Below are positions 8,920-17,541 of a DNA stretch of 64,000 nucleotides, one piece after another. How positions within the stretch are numbered: position 1 is the first letter of the stretch; every line of letters begins with the position of its first letter. The position numbers and the translations under genes are program-made. The notes beneath the pieces were generated by a model. The model did no database searches, was not told the DNA's origin, and was given only the letters and a program-made list of their open reading frames with translations. The stretch is from Streptomyces beigongshangae. GTDB taxonomy: Bacteria; Actinomycetota; Actinomycetes; Streptomycetales; Streptomycetaceae. Where the stretch lies: assembly GCF_019710745.1 (NCBI RefSeq), contig NZ_JAHKJW010000001.1:249140-313139 (forward strand). The letters run 5' to 3'.

Positions 8920-10128
8920 CTACTGCCCCGGGCTCCCCGTGTCCGGTATCGGCAGCGGGCGCTTCTCGATCGCCGCCGCCATCACCTCCGGGAACAGGTC
9001 GGGCGTACAGGCGAACGCCGGTGCGCCCAGCCCCGCGAGCGCCGCCGCGTGCTCACGGTCGTACGCGGGAGCCCCCTCGTCGGACAGCGCCAGCAGCGTC
9101 ACGAACTGCACCCCGGACGCCTTCATCGCGGCGACCCGCTTCAGCATCTCGTTCCGGATGCCCCCCTCGTAGAGGTCGCTGATGAGCACGACCACGGTGT
9201 CGGCGGGGCGCGTGATCTGCGACTGGCAGTACGCGAGCGCCCTGTTGATGTCCGTGCCGCCGCCGAGCTGCGTGCCGAACAGGACGTCGACCGGGTCGTC
9301 GAGCTGGTCGGTGAGGTCCACGACAGCCGTGTCGAAGACGACGAGCCGGGTGTCGATCGACCGCATCGAGGCCAGGACCGCGCCGAACACCGACGCGTAC
9401 ACGACCGACGCCGCCATCGAACCCGACTGGTCGATACAGAGGACGACCTCCTTCTTCACGGACTGCGAGGCGCGTCCGTAGCCGATGAGCCGTTCGGGCA
9501 CGATCGTGCGGTACTCCGGCAGGTAGTGCTTGAGGTTGGCCGCGATGGTGCGGTTCCAGTCGATGTCGTGGTGGCGCGGCCGGCTGATCCGCGCACTGCG
9601 GTCCAGGGCTCCCGTGAGGGTCGCCCGGGTCCGTGTCGCGAGCCGCTTCTCCAGGTCCTCGACCACCTTGCGCACGACGGCACGCGCCGTCTCCTTGGTC
9701 GTCTCGGGCATGGCCTTGTTCAGTGACAGCAGGGTGCCGACCAGGTGGACGTCCGCCTCCACGGCCTCCAGCATCTCGGGCTCCAGGAGCAGCGTGGACA
9801 GACCGAGGCGGTCGATGGCGTCCCGCTGCATGACCTGGACGACGGACGACGGGAAGTACGTCCGGATGTCGCCCAGCCAGCGGGCGACGGACGGCGCTGA
9901 CCCGCCGAGCCCGGCCGCACGATCCTGCCCCGCCCGCGCCCTGCCGTTCTTCCCGTTCCCGTACAGCGCGCCGAGCGTCCCGTCCATCGCCGCGTCCCGC
10001 CCGGTCAGTGTGCAACCGGTGCCGTCCGCGTCCTCCCCGCCGAGCACGAGCCGCCAGCGCCGAAGCCGCTCATCGCCGGCCCCGGTCTGATCGGGCCCAC
10101 CTGCCCGGTCGGCCGTTCCTGCACTCAT
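8920..10128 (-). CDS. VWA-domain protein, third gene of the MoxR/DUF5682/VWA operon
   Basis: The 402-residue protein has a C-terminal von Willebrand A domain with an intact MIDAS metal site: Asp233-Ser235-Ser237 in CIDQSGSM, Thr292 in GGGTDINRAL and Asp318 in LISDLYEGG. The N-terminal half (residues about 75-215) is alpha-helical and charged, with no recognised domain. VWA proteins encoded with MoxR ATPases generally act as adaptors that bring a target to the AAA+ ring; this is family knowledge. The ATG start at 10128 overlaps the stop of the DUF5682 gene (ATGA), so the genes are coupled. Confidence 0.9.
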   Translation of the reverse strand: MSAGTADRAGGPDQTGAGDERLRRWRLVLGGEDADGTGCTLTGRDAAMDGTLGALYGNGKNGRARAGQDRAAGLGGSAPSVARWLGDIRTYFPSSVVQVMQRDAIDRLGLSTLLLEPEMLEAVEADVHLVGTLLSLNKAMPETTKETARAVVRKVVEDLEKRLATRTRATLTGALDRSARISRPRHHDIDWNRTIAANLKHYLPEYRTIVPERLIGYGRASQSVKKEVVLCIDQSGSMAASVVYASVFGAVLASMRSIDTRLVVFDTAVVDLTDQLDDPVDVLFGTQLGGGTDINRALAYCQSQITRPADTVVVLISDLYEGGIRNEMLKRVAAMKASGVQFVTLLALSDEGAPAYDREHAAALAGLGAPAFACTPDLFPEVMAAAIEKRPLPIPDTGSPGQ

Positions 10129-12692
10129 CGGCCCGCCCCCGCGAAGTCGTTGTCGTCGGTTCTGCCGCCGGTTCTGCCGTCGGCAACTCTGCTGTCGGCG
10201 CTGTCGGCGCTGTCGGCGCTGTCCGCTCTGTCGGCGCGCTCGGTCTCGTCCGGCCCCAGCAGCAGACGCAGCACCGGCAGTACGGCGTCGGCGCGGTCCA
10301 TGTCGAGGTCGGGCGCGAAACCGGGTGGTCCGGAGACGGCGGCGGCCACGCTCCCGCGCGGCCGCGGTCCGCGCCGGACCAGCTCGCCGAGGGTGCGGCG
10401 CACCCCGGGCTCGTACGCCGAGAAGGTACGGCGCAGCAGCGGCAGTACGTCGGTGAACGCGTCCGCCGGCACCCCGGTCAGCCAGGAGTCGACCAGCCCG
10501 AGCAGCCGCTCGTCGTGCACGAGGAGCATGCCGCCCCCGGCTCCCCCGCCGACGAACCCCTCGATCCACGCCGCCGCGTCACCGGGCGCGGTCCCCGGTG
10601 ACAGGACGAGCCCCATGAGCCGGGCCGCCTCCTCCTGTCCCAGTGCCCCGTCGTCCAGCAGCAGCCGGACGGCCCGCCCCCGGACGACGCCCGGAACGGT
10701 GTCCCGGGCGGAGAGCGTGCCCAGCACGGAGTGCCACCGGCCGCGTATACCGGCACGGGAGTCGTCCTCGCCCCCTTCGGTCAGCAGCCCCACCGCGCCG
10801 TGCACCGCGTCGACGTGCCCCCGCATCTCGTCCGCGGCGTCCGCGTCGAGGGCGGCGCAAGCCGGGGGCAGCCCGACGAAGACACGCTCGGCGAGTCCTG
10901 CGGCGACCCCGGCCAGGGCGTGGGTGCCCGTGCCGCGTACATCGCCGTAGCGCAGGGAGCGGACGAGGGCGGGCAGTGCCTGGGCGAGGTGGCCCACGTC
11001 GGCGTCCAGCGCGGCGCGGTCGGCGAGGATCCGCATGACCACCGGGAGGGCGTCCGGGAGCTCGGCGAGGAGGCAGCGCTCGGCGAGACCCGTGACATCG
11101 GCCAGGGACCGTGCGCCGGCGGCGTCCGCCTCGGCCTTCGCGGTCGCGGCGGCGATCACGGTCGTGCCCCACACCCCGGCCTCGGCGACCCGCACCGCGA
11201 GCTCCGGCTCCCAGCGCAGCCGCCAGGTCTCCCGGAACGTACCCGTGCTGCCGCGTGACGCGACCGGTTCCCCCCATCCGATGCCGAGGAGGCGCAGCCG
11301 GTGCAGCAGTCTGCTGCGTCCGCCGTCGGTCTCCTTGCGCAGGTCGAGCTCCAGCTCGCGCTCCTGGGCCTCCGGCTTGAGCCGCAGCCGTCGCTGGAGC
11401 CGGGCGAGGTCGCGCTGCAGCGGGACCGCGGGCGCCGCCTCGGGCACCTCGCCCAAGATGTCACCGACGACCAGCCGGTCGTGCACGAGCGCGAGCGGGA
11501 CGTCCGAGCCCTCGCACATGACGGCCCGCACGGCGTCGGTCGTCTCGGTCAGGCCCGGCAGCGGCCGGCCCCGCATCGCCGCGAGCGTGTCGGCCAGCCG
11601 GACCGCCTCGATGACGTGCGCGGACGAGACGAGCCGGTCCTCGTCGCGCAGCAGCCCGGCCACCTTCGTCATCCAGCGCTCGACGGGACGGTCGGCGGAG
11701 GCGAACAGGTGCCCGTACCAGCCGGGCGAGTCGATGCCCGCGCCGTACCCGCTCGTCCGGGAGAGGCGCCGGTGGGTCCAGGGCACCCAGGTCATGTCGG
11801 CCTTCACCTTGGGCAGTCCCCTGAGCAGGGCCCGGTCGGCGGTGACGGTCGTCCGCTGCCGCAGCGCGGGCACGTGCCAGGCCCCGCACACCACGGCCAC
11901 GTCGTCCCCGAACTCCCGCTGGGCCGCCCGCACCTGGAGGCGCATGTATGCCTCGCGGACGAGGTCCCGCTCGTGGCCGCCCGCCCCGTGGACCTCGCGC
12001 AGTGCCTCCATGGCCTCGCCGAGCACGTCGAACGGCGCGAACGCGTCCTCCCCCAGCGTCCCCCGGTGCTCGATCACGTCCTCCCACCACCGCTCGGGGT
12101 CGTCGTACCCGGCGATCTCGGCGAGGACGGCGAGCGGGTCGATGCGTACGTCCTGGGCGCGCTCGGAGCGCTGCCCGTCCGGCTCCCCTTTCTCCGCCTC
12201 TCCCTTCTCCTCTTTCTCTGCTGCCTCTTTTTCGTTCCCCTCGTTCTCGTCGTCGTTCTCGTTCTCCGGCTCCTCGCATCCCCACGCGAGCGTGTGCGTG
12301 GCCGGGAGGTCGATGAAACGGGCCGGCACCCCGTGCTGCAGCGCCCAGCGGATGGCCACCCACTCCGGGGAGAACTCGGCGAACGGCCAGAACGCCGACC
12401 GCCCCGGCTCGTCCACCACATGCGCGAGGAGCGCCACGGGCGGACGCATGTCCTCGTCGGCGGCGAGCGCGATCAGCCCGTCGGCCTCGGGCGGTCCTTC
12501 GAGGAGCACCACGCGCGGGTCCGCCCGGTCGAGCGCCGCCCGCACGGCCCGCGCCGAGCCGGGGCCGTGGTGGCGCACCCCGAGCAGCAGCGGCCCGGGC
12601 GCCCGGCGGGCCGTGCTCCCCGCGCCGTCTCCGCCCCCCGCGCCGTCTCCGCCCCCCGTGCCGTCTCCGCCCTGCGTGCCGTGCTCGCTCAC
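10125..12692 (-). CDS. DUF5682-family protein
   Basis: This 855-residue protein matches my memory of DUF5682, a family regularly encoded between a MoxR ATPase and a VWA protein. Near the N-terminus are LLLGVRHHGPGSARAV (His41-His42-Gly-Pro-Gly) and LLEGPPEADGL (Glu65). These recall the His and Glu motifs of the TraB/ChaN/EreA superfamily of putative metal-dependent hydrolases, but that link is an inference. An acidic Glu/Asn/Lys insertion occupies residues about 140-177. The C-terminal half is helical and Leu/Arg-rich. The GTG start at 12692 overlaps the MoxR stop (GTGA) behind GGGAGG. Confidence 0.85.
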   Translation of the reverse strand: MSEHGTQGGDGTGGGDGAGGGDGAGSTARRAPGPLLLGVRHHGPGSARAVRAALDRADPRVVLLEGPPEADGLIALAADEDMRPPVALLAHVVDEPGRSAFWPFAEFSPEWVAIRWALQHGVPARFIDLPATHTLAWGCEEPENENDDENEGNEKEAAEKEEKGEAEKGEPDGQRSERAQDVRIDPLAVLAEIAGYDDPERWWEDVIEHRGTLGEDAFAPFDVLGEAMEALREVHGAGGHERDLVREAYMRLQVRAAQREFGDDVAVVCGAWHVPALRQRTTVTADRALLRGLPKVKADMTWVPWTHRRLSRTSGYGAGIDSPGWYGHLFASADRPVERWMTKVAGLLRDEDRLVSSAHVIEAVRLADTLAAMRGRPLPGLTETTDAVRAVMCEGSDVPLALVHDRLVVGDILGEVPEAAPAVPLQRDLARLQRRLRLKPEAQERELELDLRKETDGGRSRLLHRLRLLGIGWGEPVASRGSTGTFRETWRLRWEPELAVRVAEAGVWGTTVIAAATAKAEADAAGARSLADVTGLAERCLLAELPDALPVVMRILADRAALDADVGHLAQALPALVRSLRYGDVRGTGTHALAGVAAGLAERVFVGLPPACAALDADAADEMRGHVDAVHGAVGLLTEGGEDDSRAGIRGRWHSVLGTLSARDTVPGVVRGRAVRLLLDDGALGQEEAARLMGLVLSPGTAPGDAAAWIEGFVGGGAGGGMLLVHDERLLGLVDSWLTGVPADAFTDVLPLLRRTFSAYEPGVRRTLGELVRRGPRPRGSVAAAVSGPPGFAPDLDMDRADAVLPVLRLLLGPDETERADRADSADSADSADSRVADGRTGGRTDDNDFAGAGR

Positions 12693-13840
12693 GCGCTCAC
12701 CTCCCGGCACGCCCGGTAGAAGTCCTTCCATCCGTCGCGCTCGCGGACGACCGCCTCCAGGTACTCCTGCCAGATGACCCGGTCGGCCGCCGGATCGCGG
12801 ACGACGGCGCCGAGGATTCCTGCGGCCACGTCGCCCGCTCGCAGGACGCCGTCCCCGAAGTGGGCGGCCAGCGCGAGGCCGTTGGTGACGACGGAGATCG
12901 CCTCGGCGGTGGACAGCGTGCCGCTGGGCGACTTGAGCTTCGTACGGCCGTCGGCGGTGATGCCGTCGCGCAGCTCGCGGAAGACGGTGACCACGCGGCG
13001 GATCTCGTCGATGCCGTCCGGCACGGCGGGCAGGTCCAGGGAGCGCCCGATCTGGTCGACCCGGCGCGAGACGATCTCGACCTCCGCGTCGGCGCTCTCC
13101 GGCAGGGGCAGGACCACCGTGTTGAAGCGGCGGCGCAGGGCGCTGGACAGGTCGTTGACCCCGCGGTCCCGGTCGTTGGCCGTGGCGATGAGGTTGAAGC
13201 CCCGCACGGCCTGCACCTCCGAGCCCAGCTCCGGTATCGGCAGGGTCTTCTCCGACAGGATCGTGATGAGCGTGTCCTGCACGTCGGCGGGGATGCGGGT
13301 CAGCTCTTCGACCCGGGCGGTCATGCCCTGCGCCATGGCCCGCATGACCGGGCTGGGCACCAGGGCGTCCCGGCTCGGACCGTGCGCGAGCAGCTGCGCG
13401 TAGTTCCAGCCGTACCGGATCGCCTCCTCCGGTGTGCCGGCCGTGCCCTGCACGAGAAGGGTGGAGTCCCCGCTGACCGCCGCGGCCAGGTGCTCGGACA
13501 CCCACGTCTTCGCCGTGCCGGGCACGCCGAGCAGGAGCAGGGCCCGGTCGGTGGCGAGCGTGGTGACGGCGACCTCGACGATGCGGCGCGGTCCCACGTA
13601 CTTCGGTGTGATCACCGTGCCGTCCGGGAGCGTGCCGCCGAGCAGGTACGTCGCCACGGCCCACGGCGACATCCGCCAGCGGGCGGGGCGCGGGCGGTCG
13701 TCCTGCGCGGCCAGCGCGGCGAGCTCGGCGGCGAACGCGTCCTCGGCGTGCGGCCGCAGCTCCTCGCCCCCGGCTGCGGGTGCGGGCGCGGACTGGTGCT
13801 GGCTCGGCTCGACGGACGTCGGGTCGACGGACACGGACAT
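12689..13840 (-). CDS. MoxR-type AAA+ ATPase
   Basis: This 383-residue ATPase shows Walker A GVPGTAKT at residues 105-112, the MoxR-type segment VEELTRIPADVQDTLITIL and sensor I/arginine-finger region NLIATANDRD...LSSALRRRFN. MoxR ATPases work with VWA proteins in chaperone-like remodelling or metal insertion. The ATG at 13840 has GGGGGA about 8 nt upstream. It is the first gene of the minus-strand arm; a TTGTCAGTG element lies 58-66 bp upstream (13898-13906). Confidence 0.93.
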   Translation of the reverse strand: MSVSVDPTSVEPSQHQSAPAPAAGGEELRPHAEDAFAAELAALAAQDDRPRPARWRMSPWAVATYLLGGTLPDGTVITPKYVGPRRIVEVAVTTLATDRALLLLGVPGTAKTWVSEHLAAAVSGDSTLLVQGTAGTPEEAIRYGWNYAQLLAHGPSRDALVPSPVMRAMAQGMTARVEELTRIPADVQDTLITILSEKTLPIPELGSEVQAVRGFNLIATANDRDRGVNDLSSALRRRFNTVVLPLPESADAEVEIVSRRVDQIGRSLDLPAVPDGIDEIRRVVTVFRELRDGITADGRTKLKSPSGTLSTAEAISVVTNGLALAAHFGDGVLRAGDVAAGILGAVVRDPAADRVIWQEYLEAVVRERDGWKDFYRACREVSA

Positions 13841-13883
13841 GGAGCGGTCCCCCTTGCGGCTCGGCCGGTTCGGATCTGGTTCC

Positions 13884-13906
13884 ACCGTGCACCACGCCAC
13901 TGACAA
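13884..13906 (-). promoter_or_regulatory. PafBC/RecA-NDp-type promoter for the MoxR arm
   Basis: On the minus strand TTGTCAGTG (13906-13898) is followed by an 8-nt spacer and CACGGT (13889-13884). The -35 motif is a full match to the TTGTCRGTG consensus of the RecA-independent DNA-damage promoter; the -10 departs from TAnnnT at the first base. It is arranged head-to-head with the element at 13945. Confidence 0.7.
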
Positions 13907-13944
13907 TCGTCTCTGACCTGCACGGATATGGTCGCCGCAGCCGA

Positions 13945-13967
13945 TTGTCAGTGGGGGGATCTACCGT
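13945..13967 (+). promoter_or_regulatory. PafBC/RecA-NDp-type promoter for the SWIM arm
   Basis: TTGTCAGTG (13945-13953), 8-nt spacer, TACCGT (13962-13967): a perfect match to TTGTCRGTG-N8-TAnnnT. The predicted transcript start falls at or next to the ATG at 13975, so the mRNA would be leaderless. Together with the minus-strand copy it forms a 13-bp perfect inverted repeat (CCACTGACAATCG / CGATTGTCAGTGG). Confidence 0.8.
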
Positions 13968-13974
13968 CGTTTGC

Positions 13975-15339
13975 ATGACTCAGCAGGGGGTGCGGCAGGG
14001 GGTGCGCTGGACCGCGGATCAGGTGCTGGCACTGGCGCCCGACACCGCGTCGCGCAAGGCGGGCAGCAAGCTCGGCGTGGCCGGGCCGTGGTCGGAGGCG
14101 GGCAGTTCGGACGAGGGGACGGTGTGGGGCCTGTGCAAGGGAAGCGGCAGCAAGCCGTACCGGACGGTGATCGACACCGCGGATTCCACGGGGCCCGCGT
14201 ACAAGTGCAGTTGCCCGAGCCGGAAGTTCCCCTGCAAGCACGCGCTGGGGCTGCTGCTGCTCTGGGCGGGCGAGGACGGGGCGGTGCCGCGGGGGGAGGC
14301 TCCGGACTGGGCGCGGGAGTGGATCGAGGGCAGGAGGAAGCGCGCGGACGACAAACGCGCGGCGGACGCCTCCGGCTCCCCTCCCTCGGGTGATCCGGAG
14401 GCGGCACGGCGCAGGGCGGAGCGGCGGGCCGAGTGGATCACGGCGGGCGCGGCGGAGCTGGAGCAGCGGCTGACGGACCTGCTGCGGGGAGGTCTGGCCT
14501 CGGCGGAGCAGGCGGGGTACGGGCTGTGGGAGGAGACCGCGGCCCGCATGGTCGACGCGCAGGCACCGGGTCTTGCCGCACGGGTGCGGGAGCTGGGGGC
14601 GATACCGTCGTCCGGCCCCGGCTGGCCGGTGCGGCTGCTGGAGGAGTGCGCACTGCTCCACCTCCTCGACCAGGGGTGGCTGCGCCGTGAGCGGCTGCCC
14701 GACGGTCTGGCGGCGACGGTCCGTTCCCGGATCGGGCTGCCCGGCGCGGCGGACGGTCCGCCGGTGCGCGACCGGTGGCTGGTCCTGGCCCAGTACGACA
14801 CCGCGGACAGCCGCCTCACGACCCGCCGCATCTGGCTCCACGGGACCGGATCGGGGCGCACGGCGCTGCTTCTCTCCTACGGCGCCGCCGGGCGCGCCCC
14901 GGAGCTGGCCCTGCCCGTCGGGCTGACGCTCGACGCCGAGGTGTCCGCGTATCCGGGTGCGGGGCAGCTGCGGGTGGCGCTGGGCGAGCGGTTCGCTCCC
15001 GCGGAACCCACGGAGTTCCGGCCGCCGGGGGTGGACGTGGCGCGGGCCGTGGCCCAGTACGGCGTGGCGCTCCGCGACGACCCGTGGCTGGAGTCCCGCC
15101 CGGTGACGCTCGGCCGCGTCGTACCGGTCCCGGACGGCGACGGCTGGCAGCTGGCGGACGCCGACGGGGAACTCGCCCTGCCCCTCACCCCGTCCGCCCG
15201 CTCCCGCTCCGGTCTGTGGCGCCTGGTCGCCCTCTCCGGCGGCGCGCCGGTGACGGTCTTCGGGGAGTGCGGCCACCTCGGCTTCTCCCCCCTCACCGCC
15301 TGGCCGGAGGGCCCGGGTGAGGCGGTGACCCTGTGCTGA
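13975..15339 (+). CDS. SWIM zinc-finger protein of the MoxR/VWA/DUF5682 cluster
   Basis: The 454-residue protein has a SWIM zinc finger near its N-terminus: Cys78-Cys80-Cys87-His89 in YKCSCPSRKFPCKHALGLLL (CxCx6CxH). SWIM domains bind nucleic acid or protein. The remainder has a basic linker rich in Arg/Ala (residues about 110-150) and a C-terminal half with beta-rich segments and no known domain. The ATG at 13975 has no ribosome site, which fits a leaderless transcript from the promoter at 13945-13967. It is the first gene of the plus-strand arm, 106 bp before the DUF5691 gene. Confidence 0.9.
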   Translation: MTQQGVRQGVRWTADQVLALAPDTASRKAGSKLGVAGPWSEAGSSDEGTVWGLCKGSGSKPYRTVIDTADSTGPAYKCSCPSRKFPCKHALGLLLLWAGEDGAVPRGEAPDWAREWIEGRRKRADDKRAADASGSPPSGDPEAARRRAERRAEWITAGAAELEQRLTDLLRGGLASAEQAGYGLWEETAARMVDAQAPGLAARVRELGAIPSSGPGWPVRLLEECALLHLLDQGWLRRERLPDGLAATVRSRIGLPGAADGPPVRDRWLVLAQYDTADSRLTTRRIWLHGTGSGRTALLLSYGAAGRAPELALPVGLTLDAEVSAYPGAGQLRVALGERFAPAEPTEFRPPGVDVARAVAQYGVALRDDPWLESRPVTLGRVVPVPDGDGWQLADADGELALPLTPSARSRSGLWRLVALSGGAPVTVFGECGHLGFSPLTAWPEGPGEAVTLC

Positions 15340-15353
15340 CGGCCCGGCCCGCC

Positions 15354-15425
15354 TCTCCACAGAACCGACAGAGTCCACAGACCCCACAGAGGACACAGAT
15401 CCCACAGGGGACACAGAGGCCACGG
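15354..15425. repeat. Degenerate CACAGA repeats between the SWIM and DUF5691 genes
   Basis: The spacer is built of about six loose copies of (G)ACACAGA/CCACAGA at 10-16 bp intervals, ending just before the ribosome site of the next gene. The transcript likely continues through it. Confidence 0.6.
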
Positions 15426-15445
15426 AGCCCGTGGAAGGGATGCTC

Positions 15446-17068
15446 ATGACCAGTACCCCCGCTTCCCCGCAGCCCTCCGGTGGAGGTCACTGGGAGGAGC
15501 TCGTGACCGCGGCCCTGCTGGGGACCGCGCGGCGTGCGCCGTCGGGAGTGGCGGCCGGACGGGACGCACCGACGGCGCTGCTGGACGCGGCGGCGGTGGA
15601 GACCGTGCGCAGACGGGCCGGAATGCGGCCGGGACGCGCGGCGGCCCGGCTCGAACCCGCGGCGGAGGATCCCCGTCCCGCGCTGCCGCCGACGGCGGCA
15701 CGCAGACTGACGATGCTGCTGGCCGACCGGCCGGGGACGGGAAGCGGCGGCCGCCGGGGCACGGCCCCCGATCTCATGGAGCTGCTGCCGCAATGGCTCG
15801 CCACGGCGAACCGGCACGGTTACGCGGCTCCTCCCCAGGCCCTGCCCGCCCTGCTGGACGCGGCCCGCGGGCGTACGGACCTCCGGCCGGCGGTGCTGGC
15901 GTTCGCGGGTCCGCGCGCACTGTGGCTGGCCCGGCTGAACGCGGACTGGCGGTTCGCGCTGCGGTCGGCGCCGGGCGGCGGCGCGGCCCTGCCCGGCCCC
16001 GGGGAGCCGGAGCGGATCCGGCGGTTGTGGGAGGAGGGGCTGTTCGCCGAGCGGGTCGCCCTTCTGTCCGCGGTACGGGCACGGGACGCGGCGGGCGCGC
16101 GGGACCTGCTCGCCACGACGTGGGCGTCGGAGCGGGCCGAGGACCGGCTGATGTTCCTCGACTCACTGCGGACGGGGCTGTGCGGGGCGGACGAGCCGTT
16201 CCTGGAGCAGGCGCTGGCGGACCGGAGCCGCAATGTGCGGGCCACGGCGGCGGAGCTGCTGTCCGCACTGCCCGCCTCGGCGCTCGCCGGGCGGATGGCG
16301 CAGCGGGCGGGATCCTGCGTCGCGATCGACCACACGCGGAACACGCCGGCGATAGTGGTGGAGGCGCCGCACGAGTGCGACGCCGGCATGGAGCGGGACG
16401 GCGTGGTGCCCAAGGCCCCGACAGGGCGGGGCGAACGTTCCTGGTGGCTGGGCCAGCTGGTGGAGGCGGCGCCGCTCGGCACGTGGTCACGGCGGCTCGG
16501 GGGGCGTACGCCGGAGGAGATCGTGGCGTTGCCCGTGGCCGACGACTGGCGGGACGAGCTGCATGCCGCGTGGTGCCGGGCGGCGGTACGCCAGCGCGAC
16601 CCTTCCTGGTCCAGAGCGCTGCTGGGGACACCGGCGGCGCCGGAGGCGGGCGGGCCCGGAGCGGTGTCCCTCGCCGAGCGGGCCAAGCTGCTCGGCACAC
16701 TGGAGGCCACGGAGCGGGCCGGATGGGTGGCGGGGTTCATAGCGGTGCACGGGCTGTCCGAGGCGTTCCAGCTGCTCGGGGTCTGCACGGTGCCCTGGGC
16801 CGACCCGCTGGGCCGGGCCGTGGTGGACGCGCTGAACATCGCGCGCGACGCGGGGAGTTATCCATGGAGTTTCAGCGGCGTCATGGGACTGGCCGAACGC
16901 TGTCTGGACCCGGCGGAGGCCGTCCGCCTGGAAGCCCTGACCGCCGTCCCCGACGAATCGGAGGACGCGGCCCCGGGCGCCGGAAGCTACTGGGCGGAAT
17001 CCTTCCAGCGCCTGCTGACCACACTGCGCCTGCGAGCCACCATGCAGAGCGAGTTCACGGCCCCGTGA
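15446..17068 (+). CDS. DUF5691-family protein
   Basis: The 540-residue protein matches the DUF5691 type as I recall it: an N-terminal WEELVTAALLGTARRAP motif, an all-helical, HEAT-like body (for example LSALPASALAGRMAQRAG), and a C-terminal region with WSRRLG and LAERCLDPAEA. It has no enzyme signature and is a candidate scaffold. It co-occurs with the SWIM gene upstream. The ATG at 15446 is chosen for GGAAGGGA 7-8 nt upstream; GTG 15431 is in frame too. Confidence 0.85.
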   Translation: MTSTPASPQPSGGGHWEELVTAALLGTARRAPSGVAAGRDAPTALLDAAAVETVRRRAGMRPGRAAARLEPAAEDPRPALPPTAARRLTMLLADRPGTGSGGRRGTAPDLMELLPQWLATANRHGYAAPPQALPALLDAARGRTDLRPAVLAFAGPRALWLARLNADWRFALRSAPGGGAALPGPGEPERIRRLWEEGLFAERVALLSAVRARDAAGARDLLATTWASERAEDRLMFLDSLRTGLCGADEPFLEQALADRSRNVRATAAELLSALPASALAGRMAQRAGSCVAIDHTRNTPAIVVEAPHECDAGMERDGVVPKAPTGRGERSWWLGQLVEAAPLGTWSRRLGGRTPEEIVALPVADDWRDELHAAWCRAAVRQRDPSWSRALLGTPAAPEAGGPGAVSLAERAKLLGTLEATERAGWVAGFIAVHGLSEAFQLLGVCTVPWADPLGRAVVDALNIARDAGSYPWSFSGVMGLAERCLDPAEAVRLEALTAVPDESEDAAPGAGSYWAESFQRLLTTLRLRATMQSEFTAP

Positions 17069-17073
17069 CCCGG

Positions 17074-17097
17074 CCGCGCCCCCGCCCGAGGGCGCGG
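17074..17097. terminator. Hairpin between the convergent DUF5691 and icmB genes
   Basis: CCGCGCCC (17074-17081) pairs perfectly with GGGCGCGG (17090-17097) across an 8-nt loop, six bases past the DUF5691 stop. Confidence 0.65.
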
Positions 17098-17130
17098 GGA
17101 CCCGCGCGCCCCGCCGGACGCCCGGCACCC

Positions 17131-17541
17131 TTACGCCGGCTGCCGCACATTCGCCCGCACCCAGTCCACGATCGACGTGGTTGTCGCCCCGGGCGTGAAG
17201 ATCTCGGCGACACCCTTCTCCTTGAGCGGTGCGATGTCCGCCTCGGGGATGATCCCGCCCCCGAACACCTTGATGTCCGCCGCGTCCCGCTCCTTCAGGA
17301 GCTCGATCACCGCGGCGAACAACGTGTTGTGCGCGCCCGACAGGATGGAGAGACCGATCGCGTCGGCGTCCTCCTGGATCGCCGTACCCACGATCTGTTC
17401 GGGCGTCTGGTGGAGACCGGTGTAGATGACCTCCATGCCCGCGTCCCGCAGCGCCCGCGCGATCACCTTCGCCCCGCGGTCGTGCCCGTCGAGGCCCGGT
17501 TTGGCCACCACCACGCGGATCGGACCGGCTGCCACACCCAT
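17131..17541 (-). CDS. icmB: Isobutyryl-CoA mutase small (B12-binding) subunit
   Basis: The 136-residue protein is a stand-alone cobalamin-binding domain with Asp18-x-His20-xx-Gly23 in [11 protein letters not shown], then [12 protein letters not shown] and [15 protein letters not shown]. Length and sequence match IcmB of Streptomyces, which with the separate large subunit IcmA interconverts isobutyryl-CoA and n-butyryl-CoA, feeding polyketide precursors. The ATG at 17541 has GGAGG 7 nt upstream; an ATG four codons earlier is less likely. The large-subunit gene is not in the window, as is usual in Streptomyces. Confidence 0.92.
   Translation of the reverse strand: MGVAAGPIRVVVAKPGLDGHDRGAKVIARALRDAGMEVIYTGLHQTPEQIVGTAIQEDADAIGLSILSGAHNTLFAAVIELLKERDAADIKVFGGGIIPEADIAPLKEKGVAEIFTPGATTTSIVDWVRANVRQPA

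Noticed and set aside
10125..13976. A single 1283-codon frame joining the MoxR region to DUF5682
   Set aside because: The N-terminal part is an out-of-frame reading of the MoxR gene. The DUF5682 frame has a GTG with a good ribosome site at 12692, overlapping the MoxR stop.
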